Shown: positions 11,223-23,979 of the stretch, one piece after another | How positions within the stretch are numbered: position 1 is the stretch's first letter | Layout: every line of letters begins with the position of its first letter | Source: Isoetes taiwanensis | Taxonomy: Eukaryota > Streptophyta > Lycopodiopsida > Isoetales > Isoetaceae | DNA: 64,000 nt | Reading direction: 5' to 3' | Assembly (NCBI GenBank): GCA_021234155.1 | Contig: JAJEKV010000011.1 | Location: 14,921,255-14,985,254 of the forward strand | Program-made: the position numbers and the translations under genes | Notes under the pieces: generated by a model | The model's database searches: none | Told to the model about the DNA's origin: nothing | Seen by the model: the letters and a program-made list of their open reading frames with translations, nothing else

Positions 11223-14200
11223 TTAATCCTCTTCGTCTGATAGCACATCAGGGAGATTGTCTAAAATCTTTTCACTGTCAGCTTCACAAAGTTTGTAAAC
11301 AACCTGGTTTCCTTTCAGCCTATGTTTTGCTTGTGCCATATCAAGTCTTATTGAGCAAACGTGGGTAGCATAAACAATGCCTTTTGGCTCGTTAGAACAT
11401 AAAGTGTAACCTGTAAGCGATCTTGGGACTTTTTTGTAGTAAGTTCCCTCTAAAACTTCTTCCCCTTTATAAAACCAATTCCCATAGGCTTCAAAATCTG
11501 TCCCCGACCACATATTTCTCTTTTTCAGACACAATAATATCCAAAATAAAGTGTCCTCATCATTGTCCTTTGGAGCTGCGGACAAATGAAGTTATCTCCT
11601 TCCCTTACCAAATCACTCAACACAAAACGCATCTCCAGAAAATAGAGCTATTTCAGATCTGCGCAACTCGTATTCATCAGCTATAGCCTTGCTTGGCTCA
11701 ACAACTACGAGCTCCCAATCATCTACATATTCCTTGTTCAGACACTTCTCCCATTGTGCATCAAGGCAATATGCACAGAAACAAGATAAACGCCTTATAT
11801 GCAATTGCGTAGGAGATGCTAAGTTAAATGCATGCACGTAATGAATGTTCCTCGTGTCGCCACAGTCTCAAAGACCCCATGCATTCTTTCTATCCACATT
11901 TTTCACTTTCCAAAACGACCTTCTTCTTGGTTTCTTGTTCACACTTGAAGATGGAGCAACAAAGAAGTGAAATTCTCCCCGGCTATATTCACAATATCAG
12001 CAAAGACATTCTACTTTTACGACCGTGATCTCTTCATCATCTCCCTTAGCCACCGTTTCAACTCTGCAGCCTTCCCATCATGCTCCCCTTTGCCGTGATT
12101 GGAGCCGAAAAAATTCCACATCATTTCAATGAGTGTCTCATGAGAATACCTTCCTACAAAATAGAATGGCCGGGCAGCTTTGAATTGGGATGCAGCTCCA
12201 TCCGAAAATACCCAATGCTTTTTGGATGTATGCCCCGTTCTTTCATGAATTAAGTGATGCATCATAAATGCATGCTTTGGACTAATAGTGTGTCATGTTT
12301 TGTATCATCGATATACAATAATGGGTGTCCTTGATGACATCACCTGATGAAGGCTCCAAATAGTATGTGATTTGTACAAGAATGGTGACCTGTTTGCTTG
12401 TCCAGTACGCAGATTGAACTTGATCCTGCAACTGAATTGTGAAGTTCTCTGCAAAGTCTACTACGATACAATAACCCCAAAAAGGGAGGTTGTCTAACAT
12501 ATCCCTAAACCGCATCGCTTGCCATTTGTGCCTAAAAGGCGTTAATCGGAAACTTTGCCAATCTGTATGTGCATAAGATCTTTTGGTTTTGTTTTTCCTC
12601 CACGACGCCGCCGGAGTACTTTCTTGGGTACTTATCCTTACCTCCTTCGGCCATAATCCCAAGATCCCAACTCACAAATCCTTCTTCTGGACAACTCTAG
12701 AGGACACACAGGTAGCCGAGACACACCACACTGCTCACAATCTCCATAAATGCAATCTTTCTTGTGGAATTCTTGATTTTCTTCTTTAGGACACAATATG
12801 GATTGCCAGAGCTGAGTGGTTGACTTATACTTCTTAGTCTTGGCAGCACATAGTTGGCTGTAGATTGGCATACCTCACATGCAGGTGCAACATTCTACAT
12901 GCATATTTCTAAGTGAATTTAAGCCATCCAAGAGCATCTGCAGTCTCACATGATGAATGCAACAACATGAATTGAACTGTTTCAATTTCATTACATACCA
13001 TGGTTTTAGTTTTTCAAATGCTCTTTGGCCAATTGTAATTTGCGGGTGCTGCTCTTTGAATTTAATGAACATCTCTGACTGCAAAACATAATCAAGAAAT
13101 ATGTGAGTAACATGTCAAATAACAAGTACACATGAACATGTAACTCTACTCTAACTGCAACTATAAACTGCCACTGTAACTCACTATGACAACAGAAACA
13201 CAAACTACAAACATACAACCTGCAACTAATGGTCATAACTGCAACACCAACTGTAACTGCAACAAACATAATCACAAACTGCAACCACTGACATAACTCG
13301 AACACTTGCTGAAACACTAACTGTAGTCTAACTATTTAACATGCTCTCTGCAACACAAACTGAAACTATGTAATGGAGCTCAAACACTAACTGCAACACC
13401 AACTGCAGACTAACAACCTAAGTTGAATCTCAGCCACCAACTGCAGCAGCTCGAAATGTTTAAGTTGCATATTAAGAACTGTACTTCAAACCTTAGCTGC
13501 AACACCAACTACATCTACAAATGATGCACATATCACCAAAAAATCAACAAAAGATAATTTGCACCTGAGTATCCTCCAGATAATGTGTAGCATGTTCCTC
13601 CTTCACATTTCTTTCCAGTCTTCTGAACTTCACATCCTTTGCATTAGGGGAAACTCTTGTATTTGTGTCCCAAAAACTTTGAACCAGCTCAATGACATAT
13701 TTGTCAATTGAATCAAACCTCCGTGACCTTCTAAAATATACCCATCCCTCCTTATTAAACTCCACTTCTTTACGTTTTTCCTTGGCTGCTGCAATACATC
13801 TAGGATGGACTCCCAAAACTTTTCCCAAACTTCTCTTGCTAATAGCTTGATTTAAAGTCTCCTTCCCAATAGACATGGCAAGTACACTTCTTCTTGCAGC
13901 CATAGAATCTAAACTACTAGATCCTTTTATAGTCTGAATAGATTCTCGAATGTTCTCAATCACATGGCTTTTGACTTCTGAATCCTTCAAGTGATCAGCA
14001 GTGACATCCTTCATTTCTTTGTGCTTCAAGAAATCATTTAGCACTTCCTTTTTATCTTCCAAATCCATTTGACAAACTTGCCTTTTGAATGAGAACACTA
14101 GATTAGACACAATCTTTTGTTTACTCACTTGATTGGCATAAGCTTTGGACTCCAGCATCAAAGCATTCTTCTCTTCTTTTTTTCTCTTTCTTTGTTTCTT

Positions 14201-14302
14201 CTTCTTTAGAGTCTCCTGCTCTCTTGTCCTCTTCCTCTTTCCCATAAAGTTTCTTTGCTCCACTTCTTCCATCTTGATTGCTCGCAAACGCCACCTTCGC
14301 AC
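11223..14302 (-). pseudogene. Element 1 gene 1: DDE-type transposase-like, decayed
   Basis: Probably the transposase of a diverged member of the copy A/B family. In order on the minus strand: a Lys/Arg-rich N-terminus (MGKRKRTREQE, ~14240); a helix-turn-helix-like segment (SKRSLGKVLGVHPRCIAAAK, ~13800) matching the copy A/B segment before ERRKR; an intron with donor CAG|GTGCAAA near 13562 and acceptor TTTTGCAG near 13083; the Cys-rich segment around CCCIHH; a second Cys cluster (GDCEQCG, ~12735); core motif VDFAENF; FSDGAASQFK; and NFFGSNHGKGEHDG. The acidic C-terminus ends DVLSDEED. The spaced Asp motifs suggest an RNase-H-fold DDE enzyme; similar proteins are known to me from animals as uncharacterised. 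Several frame changes separate the pieces, so it is probably non-functional. The first in-frame ATG of the long N-terminal exon is at 14272; an upstream first exon is possible. Confidence 0.65.
13100..13540. repeat. Degenerate minisatellite in the gene 1 intron
   Basis: Loosely repeated AACTGCAACACCAACT-type units fill most of the intron of the element 1 transposase. Copies A and B carry a pentanucleotide satellite in the intron at the same gene position. Confidence 0.6.
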
Positions 14303-14504
14303 CTATAATAGTCCCTGCTTACAAAATTAACGAGACGTAAGAAAGTATCATATAGAAAAGGAATTACATATCGTAATACTTTAAGTCTTCAATATGCCAA
14401 AAAAAAAAAATCAGAATTCACCACATTAAACCGGATATATTTTTCATGCATGGCTCTTGAATGCATGCCGGATATATTTTTCTGGATGATTACAAGAAGG
14501 AAAC

Positions 14505-14905
14505 CAAATCTACATGCAAATCAAACACAAAACAAAGAGAGCACTACAATCAATTTTAATTGCTAGAATGAGAATAATATGTGATTAAAAGCAAACTTTG
14601 AATGGCAACATACCCAAATTTTAGTCTTCAAACGAAATTTCAAGAGGCCTTACAATCTTGAAATTCAATTTGATCTTCTCGCAAATAATAAGAGACCCTA
14701 AAAATTTAAAGGAAACCAAAGGTACATGCAAATAAAAAACAAAGCAAAGTCATGTCTATTGAAATCAAATTACAATGAAAGAAATCTTGGATTCAAAGCA
14801 AAGCAAAACAACAGACCAAATTTTGTCTTCGAAAGAAAGTATGCAAAAAGGCTCTACATTCTTGTAAGGCCGAATTTGATCTTCTGTCAGACCCAAATCT
14901 TAGGA
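14505..14905. repeat. Imperfect tandem duplication (~195 bp unit)
   Basis: Two diverged units start with GAAACCAAA...TACATGCAAAT at about 14500 and 14712. Each continues through an AATTTT(A)GTCTTC block to TTTGATCTTCT. It lies upstream of gene 1 of element 1 and may be part of its 5' or terminal region. Confidence 0.6.
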
Positions 14906-14929
14906 GAAAGTCCATATATTCTTCTTCAT

Positions 14930-16500
14930 CAGTGATCAGTGATGGTGCACCAAAAATTCTCCCCCAAATTTTGAATTCTCTCGGGCGGGCGGTGGTGGTT
15001 GAAGCAAGAAACGAAAATAGGTAAGTGGCTAACTACCTTTCGAACTAATTTTCGAACTAATTAGGGGGGGACAGGGGGACAACTAAAATAAGACACTATA
15101 CCATGCTTTAACCCGATGCCAAGTCCATGTGGTTTACATACGATCTGACCGATAATAGACTCATAGACCTTGAGTCTATCATATCCCTTGCATGTTTAAA
15201 ATATGACCTTGCCAAAAACATTTACCATCTGCATGATAATGATAGGGTACAGCTGAATAAGTTTGTACGTGAACAAAATAATGGTAGGATAGCCATGTCA
15301 TTAGGGCCATTAAATGGTTATAGTCTGCTACTAACTATCTATTATTTTTTGTTGTTTTGTAGGGGACAAGGGAAAGCAAAAGCTTTAGGGAATGCAGCAG
15401 GCTGAGGCAGATATTTGTTGCCACTGTAGTGTATTATCAAGCATACATGCAGTTGTTTAATTATGGAAGCAGATACTCCTTATGGCAGCATGGTAAGACT
15501 ACATTTTGCTATTTATATTTTAGCCTTAAGAGAAGAAGTATCAGCCTTCAAAAAAACCAAGAACTCGGCTTGGTTTACTTTATGAGATAGCAGCTACATG
15601 ATGAACTGAAGGTTTGAAAGGAGAAGACAATGGGAAAGATCACAAGAATAATATAATGTCTTATCTGGCAGCAACTTAGTTTTAAGATAATATTACGGTT
15701 TGAAGTTGCATAACTCGGATGCCTAAAACTCTATGCCTGATCTTGATACATAAAGGCTGGCTTGGGAATGCAATAACAATCTGTTTGCTTAAACATTATG
15801 TTCAAAATACTTAAGGGTTTTACTTGTGGTTGTGATCCTACTTAAGGGTTTTACTTGTGATTGTTTAACGCATAAACAATGGTTGAAAATATGCTTTATA
15901 AAGTTTATGGTCTTGCTGAAAAATGGCTGCCTGCACTTGTATCTTTCCTTCTGAAAACCAAACAGAGGTATGCAATTATTTTTAGCAAAGCATGAACATT
16001 ATTACATGGACATTTTAACAGTGATTTAAGCATGAACATTTCTTAGCAATTATAAGGGTTATAAACATTTAAACACAGCTCGTAAAGCACTGTATTGATC
16101 AGATGTATCAAATGAATAACCCTAAACCCTACCTACAGATCTTTAATTTCTTGTAAAGTAATAGAAAAAAGAGATTTCATATGATAACTGCCCGATTTTT
16201 CCTACAAACTATACTTCTAAACAATACTTCCAAACTACCTAACCTGAATATATGTTGCAATCAGAAATCAAGAGACAAAATTTCTGAAACCATATCATAT
16301 CATATTATGTATTCACATAAAAAGGAACCGTCACAAGCTGCCCAAGCCAGTTTACATATCGGCCAGTTTACATATCATTCACAAAAAAAAAAACATCTCG
16401 GCCAAAAGTTTACATCAGACTTTACGGAGTTCACAACATAAGTTAAGGAGCCCGGGGGATTTCATATACATAGCCGTGAAAGCAAAAACCTAGGATACTA
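14930..16500. other. No recognisable gene
   Basis: AT-rich interval between the two surviving genes of element 1. A plus-strand open frame at 15127-15405 (92 codons) has no recognisable domain. A phrase near 15788-15870 is duplicated (CTTAAGGGTTTTACTTGTG). No part of gene 2 is visible here. Confidence 0.45.
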
Positions 16501-16517
16501 TTGAGACCAACAAGCTA

Positions 16518-16822
16518 CTAGACGTGTCCAGGAGGAGGCATCTTCAGCTCCACGTACAGTTCATTGTCTTCAGCAAAAATTTTCATCTCCAACAGTCGCT
16601 TTCATTGACATGCACCCGATCAACCCACTGCTGAACCTTTTCAGAAAGGTAAGCTCCTATTTCTCGCATGCGAGACACCTCTGCACAGGAAAATCGAGCC
16701 ACAATTTTCATTGTGGTGCCAGAACCGCCAGAATGCTCGGAAGGGTCGGAGTCGGAACCCACAGATCCGGATCCGACAGATTCATCCAGTGGCCGTTTGG
16801 CAGTGGTCTTGGTCCGGGCCAT
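16518..16822 (-). pseudogene. Element 1 gene 3: ~101-aa protein with H3-like N-terminus
   Basis: The ATG at 16822 opens MARTKTTAKRPLDE, then a Ser/Gly/Asp-rich linker, then a conserved C-terminal module (IVARFSCAEV...QQWVDR...LLEMKIFAEDNELYVEL) ending at the TAG at 16518-16520. Copies A and B encode the same module (VVAKFT-PQV...EWVDR...RLLEMKMYAMEDDLHIEL) and, in B, the same basic start (ARFKTTVRR). That conservation across diverged elements supports a real gene of about 100 residues. One base is missing near 16604, which breaks the frame between the linker half and the LLEMK half. The function is unknown. The first nine residues resemble the histone H3 tail; a basic nuclear-localisation or DNA-binding tail is the simpler alternative. 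Confidence 0.6.
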
Positions 16823-17024
16823 TCCGACAGATTGAAAGAAGTAGAAGGCGAAGGAGATGGAGGTCGAAGGAGATGGAAGTCGAAGGAGATGGAGGTCGGA
16901 TTATATATTGCATGCCGAGCCATAATGCCCGCCAAAACCTTAATGATAAACCTTAATGAAAAATCTTATTGCCATAATGTAAAATCTGAAAAGGCGTGCC
17001 ACCCAATAATAAACCCTATTACCC

Positions 17025-17235
17025 TATTAACCCTATTAGCCTAACCCTATTAACACAATAATACAATCTATTAACCCTATTAACCCAATAACTACTAACT
17101 ATTAACACTATTAGCCTAACTATTAACACTATTAGCCTAACTATTAGCCTAACCCTATTAACACAATAATGGAATATATTAACCCTATTAACCCTATTAA
17201 CTATTAACCCAATAAAAAAATCTATTAACCCTGTT
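17025..17235. repeat. Degenerate CCCTATTAA minisatellite
   Basis: About twenty units of 9-10 bases built on AACCCTATT and variants (AGCCTAACT, AACACAATA). The unit includes CCCTA but differs from the plant telomere repeat CCCTAAA. The open frame of repeated VNRVNR on the minus strand is a product of the repetition. Confidence 0.75.
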
Positions 17236-17476
17236 GGTTGGTGTTCCCTGCTTTTCTTTTTTTCAGTGACCACCCGGGTGACCACCATTGAACTAAGAGG
17301 GACCATTGAACCATTGAACCCTAAACCTTCATGGAGCTCTACAGTCCTCTAGTCCTATGCAAAATTAGGAGGTTGAATGTAAATATAAGGTAGAGGGTAG
17401 GCTACATTAGTGATATACTTGACGTAAAAATACGGTTAAGGGTAGGGTCAATAGGGATTGGATTAGCCGTAAAAGT

Positions 17477-17901
17477 ATGGAATCAGGTATTATTTTTCAC
17501 CAACACCAGACTGTATACATAGGGGTTTCTATGGGGGGAGAGCCGTATACGGAGGGGTTTCTCCCGACCCCTGGAACGCACATGCCATATCCCCTTGACA
17601 TAGAGGTGAACCCCCCGGGGCTGCTATTTTCTGCAGAGAAGTTGTGCAGGTCCATTGCTTATGGTTCTTTTTATCAGTCAACAACTTCATTCTTTCTGAA
17701 GCACAGTTGACAAGATATAGATCAATGTATTACAACCACAAGCTCCTTGCTGATCTCTATGGATCCTTGTTGATTCTTTTGGAGGACAAGGACAAATTTC
17801 GACTGTTTTACACTAACAACTGGTCCCCTGACCATTATATCTTTGGATCAACTGATGCCTTCAACACTTACTTTAACTCTGTCTTCTTTTTCGACACATG
17901 A
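17477..17901 (+). pseudogene. Unrecognised coding remnant in two overlapping frames
   Basis: Two overlapping plus-strand frames have normal-looking protein composition (for example LFYTNNWSPDHYIFG near 17810 and LCRSIAYGSFYQSTT near 17645). The stop at 17708 and the shift to the next frame suggest one gene broken by an indel. I do not recognise the family. Copy A begins about 200 bases downstream, so this may be host or other mobile DNA interrupted nearby. Confidence 0.3.
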
Positions 17902-18428
17902 TCATCGACTGTTCTAGCTTACTTTTTTGGTGGATTATCCTGTTGGCAGGTTAACATTTTTGGCAGATGCTTCAGATGCTTCAAGATGTATTTAAAGAAA
18001 AATACTCTGAACATATTTTCCTATTGGCTGCTGGTTACCATATTTTGTTAGTGTGCAGATCATAAATTCTACACCTTGAAATTCCTTGAATGTTGGCTTT
18101 AATGTTTGTTTTGGTATGCTATTTCAGTAAAGGCATATTTTGCTTTGTACTTTGCATTTTATAATTAATGACAAAAACTGTCATTAACTTGAGTTGCAAA
18201 CTAAATACCAAACATGTTTCTTATATCTGTACAGAAAAGGATAGAAATAGTTCAGTTAACTAAAAGAACAGTGGAAACTAAGAGAACAGTTAAAGCAAAA
18301 AAAATAGTCACAACAGTTGTAGAGAAGAGGAGCCTGTTAATCAAAAAGCTTTACAAAAAAATAGTTCTCATCAATCAAAAAGCTTTACAAATGAAACCCG
18401 GGATTAAAAAAACAAATCTAAAAACTAA

Positions 18429-18706
18429 TCAGGGCTGGGGGGCCATCCTCAGCTCTATATGGAGGTCGTCCTCCATGGCATACATCTTCATTTCCAGAAG
18501 ACGCTCCTCATCAGGGTAACCTCGATCAACCCATTTGAGAACCCGGATTGAACAAACAGCTTGTGCCTCAGTGATAAGTTTCTCCACTTGTGGTAGAGTG
18601 AACTTGGCCACCACTGTAACCGGATGCTCTCCTGATGAGGACACGGATTCTGACCGAGCTGGCGGTGAAGGAGCAGGCACAATAACTGGAGTACTCCCCT
18701 GGCCAT
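18429..18706 (-). pseudogene. Copy A gene 3: small protein, frameshifted by a 19-bp deletion
   Basis: The ATG at 18706 opens M-A-R as in the other copies, but about 19 bases present in copy B (between the ARF codons and GGAGTACTCC) are missing. The ATG therefore reads into a wrong frame. The correct frame resumes downstream as Pro/Ser-rich APSPPARSESVSSSGEHP followed by the conserved module VVAKFTLPQVEKL, LKWVDRGYPDEERLLEMK and a C-terminus ending RMAPQP. The deletion lies between short CAGG/AGG repeats, as in slippage. The conserved module itself is undamaged. Confidence 0.6.
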
Positions 18707-19435
18707 TGACAAAATCGAACGGAATGGACGGAATGAAGCTGACCCGAGGAAGAGGAAGATGGACGGAATGAAGCTGCAGGGCAGAATTTTGGGAATAAAA
18801 GGGATGTTTGCATGCAGAGGAAAGGGATGTTTGCATGCATACGATTTCACACCTCGGGAGCCGAGCCACCCACCTCAATATTTTTGCAAATGTAAAATGT
18901 ATAGGTTGATCAATATATGAGACCAATTCCTTGGTATGCAGTTAGCACAACCCTAACACAAAGTTAGCAATATCCCACATGCATATATCACAAAAATCGT
19001 GCGCATATATAAATAGTGTTTTGCTGCTTCATTGAATAGTGTGGATAGAGATTAGATGATGAAAAATTATGGCTCTCTGGCTGAAGATTACAAGCCAGAA
19101 TGTCATGACTGTTCAAAATGTAATCCTCGTCCACCCTTTTTTTAGTAATGGGCTCAAATATCATACATATGCATTCAATGTTCCACATGTTACCAAATCA
19201 ACAATTGCCAAATCAACAAATGCCAAATGAATGGATTATGTCAAGGCATATTGTGTACCTATGCATATTGTGTTTGGTAAAGCGTGAGTCAACAATTTGA
19301 AAGTCAACAAGTGTGAATCACCCCCCTTTGTTACATGTTTGACTTTCATTGACCAACATGTTTGACATAACGGGAACTGCATACCAAGAGATTGGTAAAG
19401 TTCCCTTGGTAAAATGTATATGAGATCAATATAGA

Positions 19436-19675
19436 GATAACAAGGAATATTCCTTATTACCTTGAAAGGAATATTCCTTATTACCTTGAAAGGAATATTC
19501 CTTATTGCATTGAAAGGAATATTCCTTATTGCATTGAAAGGAATATTCCTTAGTGCCTAGTTATCAGGAATATTCCTTATTACCTTCAAAGGAATATTCT
19601 TTAGTTTGTTTAAGTGCACCCATAGCTACAAGGAATATTCCTTATTACATTGAAAGGAATATTCCTCATTGAGTA
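19436..19675. repeat. Palindrome array AAGGAATATTCCTT, ~9 units (copy A)
   Basis: Nine or so units of the perfect 14-bp palindrome AAGGAATATTCCTT or one-base variants occur at about 23-base spacing, joined by ATTACCTTGA or ATTGCATTGA linkers. The array sits between divergently transcribed gene 3 (-) and gene 2 (+), so it occupies their shared regulatory region. It may be a binding site for a protein encoded by the element (inference). Confidence 0.85.
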
Positions 19676-19677
19676 TA

Positions 19678-19729
19678 GCCCTTTCATTTGAGCTAGGCTT
19701 GTGGGATATATGCCAGCAACAACCATTGG
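19678..19729 (+). promoter_or_regulatory. Conserved 5' block of gene 2
   Basis: Fifty-odd bases from CCCTTTCATTTG to ACCATTGG are conserved in copy B and in the more distant element 1. The block covers the gene 2 start codon (ATG at 19710) and about 30 bases upstream, including GGGATATA. Conservation of the upstream part suggests promoter or leader function. Confidence 0.55.
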
Positions 19730-20504
19730 CCAATTGGGTCAGAAAAAGAGGACAGTGGGAAAGATTTTGAGAAAAGGATGTTGATGTATTTTGGCAGAAT
19801 GTCCAATCAGGTTAAGGAACAAATCATTGGCATGGTACGAGCCATATCAGAAACAAAGAAGAAGGGAATAGACAGGGATAAAAATTCCTTTTTTACCTGT
19901 GGTGACTGGTTGATTCCGATGGCGGGAGGAGATCGAACGACTAGATCACAATCCATATCCCCAATTCAAATGCAAACTCACCTGGCACACCCGATTCTTG
20001 AGGAGATCAATGCCGAACAGGGAAACCAATTGAACAAAATCAAACGGAGAGGCAGTCACGAGTTCAGAGGTACTCCTATTCTTAAACATGCTTTTGTTCC
20101 TAATCTAACAATTGCTTATGATGTTCTACACAGATGCACAGAGGAGACTTAACAATGTTGGAAGCATGGATCGAGCTATGGGAGTAGCAGCGAACAAGGA
20201 GGATGAGGAATCCCAATTATCTCAAGCAGAACTAGAAAGTATTCTAATTCAACTTAAACAGGAAATTGTGCATGCAAAAGCAATCAACAAAGTGCTGAAA
20301 AGAACTGAGGTTTGGAGATTCAATAGCCTCAAACCATACTTTACCAATCTCTATCATAAATGGCAACAGAAGCGGGAAGCACATGTCTTGCTTCTGTTAG
20401 ATTTCACCAACTTCCAAACAGCTGTCCTGGACACTCTTCTCACAATTTTCGGGAACAGGACCATTGCTGATCTCACACCGCAGGACCTTCTGGATGAATC
20501 TTGA
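19710..20504 (+). pseudogene. Copy A gene 2: unknown ~240-aa protein
   Basis: The start ATG at 19710 gives MPATTIGQLG as in copy B, but an 8-base insertion near 19765 breaks the frame before MLMYFGRMSNQ resumes at 19778. Exon 1 runs to 20069. A 64-base intron (GTACTCC...TTCTACACAG, 20070-20133) joins in frame to DAQRRLNNVGSMDRAMG, and the protein ends DLTPQDLLDES at 20504. The C-terminal half is predicted helical (LESILIQLKQEIVHAKAINK). I recognise no family. It lies opposite in strand to gene 1 and converges on it, with stop codons about 265 bases apart. It may be an accessory protein of transposition. Confidence 0.55.
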
Positions 20505-20768
20505 GTCTTGAATCTTGAGACCTTCTGCTTACAGTATTTTTTACAGCTTACACTAAGTATAACAGTCTTGGAACTATATAAACAATATATTAATGTTTGT
20601 GTTTTAATCTGGTTCATGGATCCATTTTATAAGGACCATGACTTTTGGACAGTATGCTTGGACATAAAAATATTTTCTGATTACATGAACATCACATTCT
20701 GATTACATTCAGTTTGCAAGTCCATGCCTTAGTGCATAGAAAAGTTACTTCAACAATAGGTTAACGTA

Positions 20769-23700
20769 TTACAGAGATTCTACAATCTCTGGCAAATTTC
20801 CCAGCAACATTTCATGCCAATAGTTAGTCAGTTCATATGCATAAGATGTACCTTTAATCTTATGTTTGATCTGGCTCAATGGAAATCTCACCCCAATTCC
20901 ATCGACTCGGGATGGACAAGAACTTTCTTTCCTTGAATAAGCCAGTACTTTTGATGGCAACCAGGGAATCAATTCAAAGTAGTTACCAGCTATAACTTCA
21001 TTACCACAATAAAATTCATTTCCATAGTCATCCTTGGTGTCTTCTTCGAGGGCATGTTTCACTTCATTGCCTTTGGATGAGATAATAAGGGACCCTTTCA
21101 TAATTGTCCTGGGATGTGAATGATGCAAAATAATCTCCAACCTGCAGACTGCTCATCCACATTGTCCACGCCATTTGCCCACAAGTCCTCTGCCTGTACC
21201 CATCTTCTTCAACATTGTCCCCGCTTTGTAGGCTCTAGTTTTCTCAACTCCCACATGCCACAATGATCAACATTCTCACAAGCAGGCCAATCAAAATTGA
21301 TGCATGCCTTACAAAAACATGAAAGAGATCTACACATTAACTTTGTTGGATCATTTGGATCTATGGATGATACGCAATGAAGAGATTGCACTTTCACTGG
21401 GAGCACATCAAATCTTTGGGAACGGTCAATGTCAGACACCTTCCAAAATACCCTTTCCACATCAGAAATTTTCTCTTCAAGAACCTCACATGCAGTTTCT
21501 GCATTTTTTATCACTTCCCCATCCTTTTTTCTTTGTTCTGCCTCAAGCCATAGTTTGGCTATGGCTCCTTCTCCGTTATATGTGCCCTTCCCATGTCCTG
21601 AGCCAAAGAAATTTCAGTGCATTCTGATCTTATGTTGTTGATGATACCTAGTTACATGATAGAAAGCTCTTCTTGACTTGAATTGGGCTGCACACCCGTC
21701 AGACCAAACTAAGTGGTATTTCATATGGCCAGCACCATTTTCTTTCAGCCAATTGAGGTGCATAGTGAATGCTTTTTGTACAAAGTGAGTATCATGTATT
21801 TTGACATCTGAAATAAAGAAGTGCACACATTTCCTCATTTTACCCTGTACCTTGAACATCGTGAGTGGACCAATATGCTGATTTGTTCATTGTACCAATG
21901 TTGTGCTTAAATCTCGTTGAATGGCTTCAAAGTATAATTCTCCGAGAAATCAACAACTGATAATACGGTATCATCATGAAGACTCTTCATGGATTCCTTG
22001 AATTGTTTGCTCTGCCAATGTGCCACAAAGTTATGATATACAAACTTCGACATATGATCAAACATGTTATCCAACATATTACTGGAGCTGCTTTTCTTGT
22101 CAATTAGCTTAGTCTTCGTGAAGTTCCTTTCTTCGAGGGCTCATTAACGTAACCATAGACTTGCCAATCAAGCGTTTGATCAATCTGCTCATTGTATTCT
22201 CTTGGACACAACTCAATTAATTGTTTCCCACAATTTCCACAATCTGATTTGATATATTGTAGCTTATGCCACTCGTTGTCTGCTGCTCTGTCACATACCA
22301 TAGCCCTCCAAAATGTGCTAACATTATCAAATGTCATGTTCTTGGCTTGACATATCCCAAAGATGAGCTTCAAATTGCACACACCACAATTGCACGAACA
22401 ATTTTCATGGAGTCTTGACCTCATCAAATTAAATGCCTGCTTGTACAGATCTGATTGCTCGTGTTTCACGCAACAACATGTGTTTCTTTCTTTTAGCTTT
22501 CTAATGCAAGAAGGTTTTAAGTATTCAAATTGCCTAAGCCCAATCCAAACCTCTGGATACTGATCCACAAAATTCTGGAATAATTCAGCCTGTAAAATTA
22601 CAGTGAAATAAAATTAGGCACCTCATTACATTACATTACATTACATTACATTACATTACATTACATTACATTACATACAAATCTTTTACATATTCAAGAC
22701 CCTACTCCCACACATACATGTATATTCTGACATGAATTTTATTTCATTTACTATGAAGTCACATAATTTCTTGACAATTAATATATCTCCACACTAATTT
22801 CTTCTTAGTTACTGCCTACATCTACAATACATCCAGAATATACATGTAAACAAATATACATGTACGTATTGCCATGAAATAATTTGACATTTCCATGTAG
22901 AGCAAACTAGTGCAGACTGCATCTACATTACATTCAAAAAGTAAAGAAATCTGTTACAAACTTTACATCAGTGTTACAAAATAAAAAACATCTTTATTCT
23001 GCAAAAAAAGTTGCAATTACAGCTAAATTACAGTCGTACCTATGTAATGTCAATATATTGAATTGGTTGTGCCCTCTTCTTCGTGACATCTCTAATTTTT
23101 GATGAAACCTTTGAGTTATCTAACCAAAACTGAGCAACCATATCCTTCATAGCCTGATCTATAGTATTTGTTCTTGGATTTCGACCTGCTAATGCCCACA
23201 GATTTGTTCCACCTAGTGACATTCTTTTCCTTCTCTCCACTGCTAGTTTCATATTTCTAGGATATATTTTCAGCAACTTAGCTGCTAGTAAAGTCTTCTG
23301 TAATTCTCCTTCCTCTCCAACCACCATAGATAGTACAGAATGCTTTGCAGCAAGTTTGTCATTGCTATTTGCATGTTTGACATCTTGGAGGCCATCCTTT
23401 AAATTCTTTACCAGATCTGTTTTCAGATAGTCTCTTGAGGCCTTCCAATGACTGGCTCAAATAGGAATTGCAATCTTTTGTCCTGCAATAATCTTCTTGC
23501 AAATATACTTTGCTGTTTTGGATTCAAATTAGATACCTCATTCATTATGAGATTTACAGCAGCATTCACCTTTCTTCTAATTGGCTTTGTCACGTATCCA
23601 CCCCTACAAACCCCGTGTTTCGATTTTCTTTGCCTGCTTGTAACAGTGCTTTCCGAAACTTCATCAACAGGAGGATTGAAATCTGAACCCAATGCTGACC

Positions 23701-23979
23701 TCGAAGTGCTTGCATGAGAGTCCAATTCTTCCATAGTTTCTTCTTCAACTGGTGCTTTAAGACATCGATCCATTCTGCAGAAAGGGGATACAACATCCTG
23801 CACAAAAAATCAGATTATTAACCAGATTTGTATTACTGCTTCAAGGGATTTGTATTACTGCTTGAAGGAAAGGGATTTCAATTTCTTCAAGATACATTTG
23901 TTTCTTGAAATGCATTCGATTTAGGAGCCGCTATAATAGATTCGGGGCAAGTTTTCCTTGAGGTAGAATCCGGAGCCAT
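20769..23979 (-). pseudogene. Copy A gene 1: DDE-type transposase-like
   Basis: Starts at the ATG at 23979 (MAPDSTSRKT), inferred from a splice pattern shared with copy B: exon 1 ends ...QETN|GTATCTTG and exon 2 begins DVVSPFCRMD after an acceptor CAG. Next come a basic segment, a helix-turn-helix-like region ending AVERRKRM, an intron with an ATTAC satellite (22592 to about 23040), YPEVWIGLRQFEYLKPSCIRK, CCCVKH, CNCGVC, DCGNCGKQLIELCP, VVDFSENY, WSDGCAAQFKSRRAFYHV, NFFGSGHGKGTYNG and a C-terminus ending LPEIVESL. Damage: a one-base loss near 23420, a TAA stop (CAA in B) at about 21908, and the last acidic position of HGKG-x-x-DG is Asn. It is therefore predicted inactive. The type of family is inferred from motif spacing. 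Confidence 0.65.
22625..22674. repeat. (ATTAC)10 microsatellite in the gene 1 intron
   Basis: Ten perfect ATTAC units. Copy B has about eleven units of the complement at the same place (44061-44115). A shared satellite inside an intron shows that the copies descend from one parent that already had it. Confidence 0.95.

Noticed and set aside
17025-17235. Interstitial telomere repeat
   Set aside because: The unit is CCCTATTAA with variants, not the CCCTAAA of plant telomeres.
19436-19675. Regularly spaced repeats that could suggest a CRISPR array (also 47060-47640)
   Set aside because: The repeat is a short palindrome with repeated, not unique, linkers, in a plant transposon without any cas-like gene.
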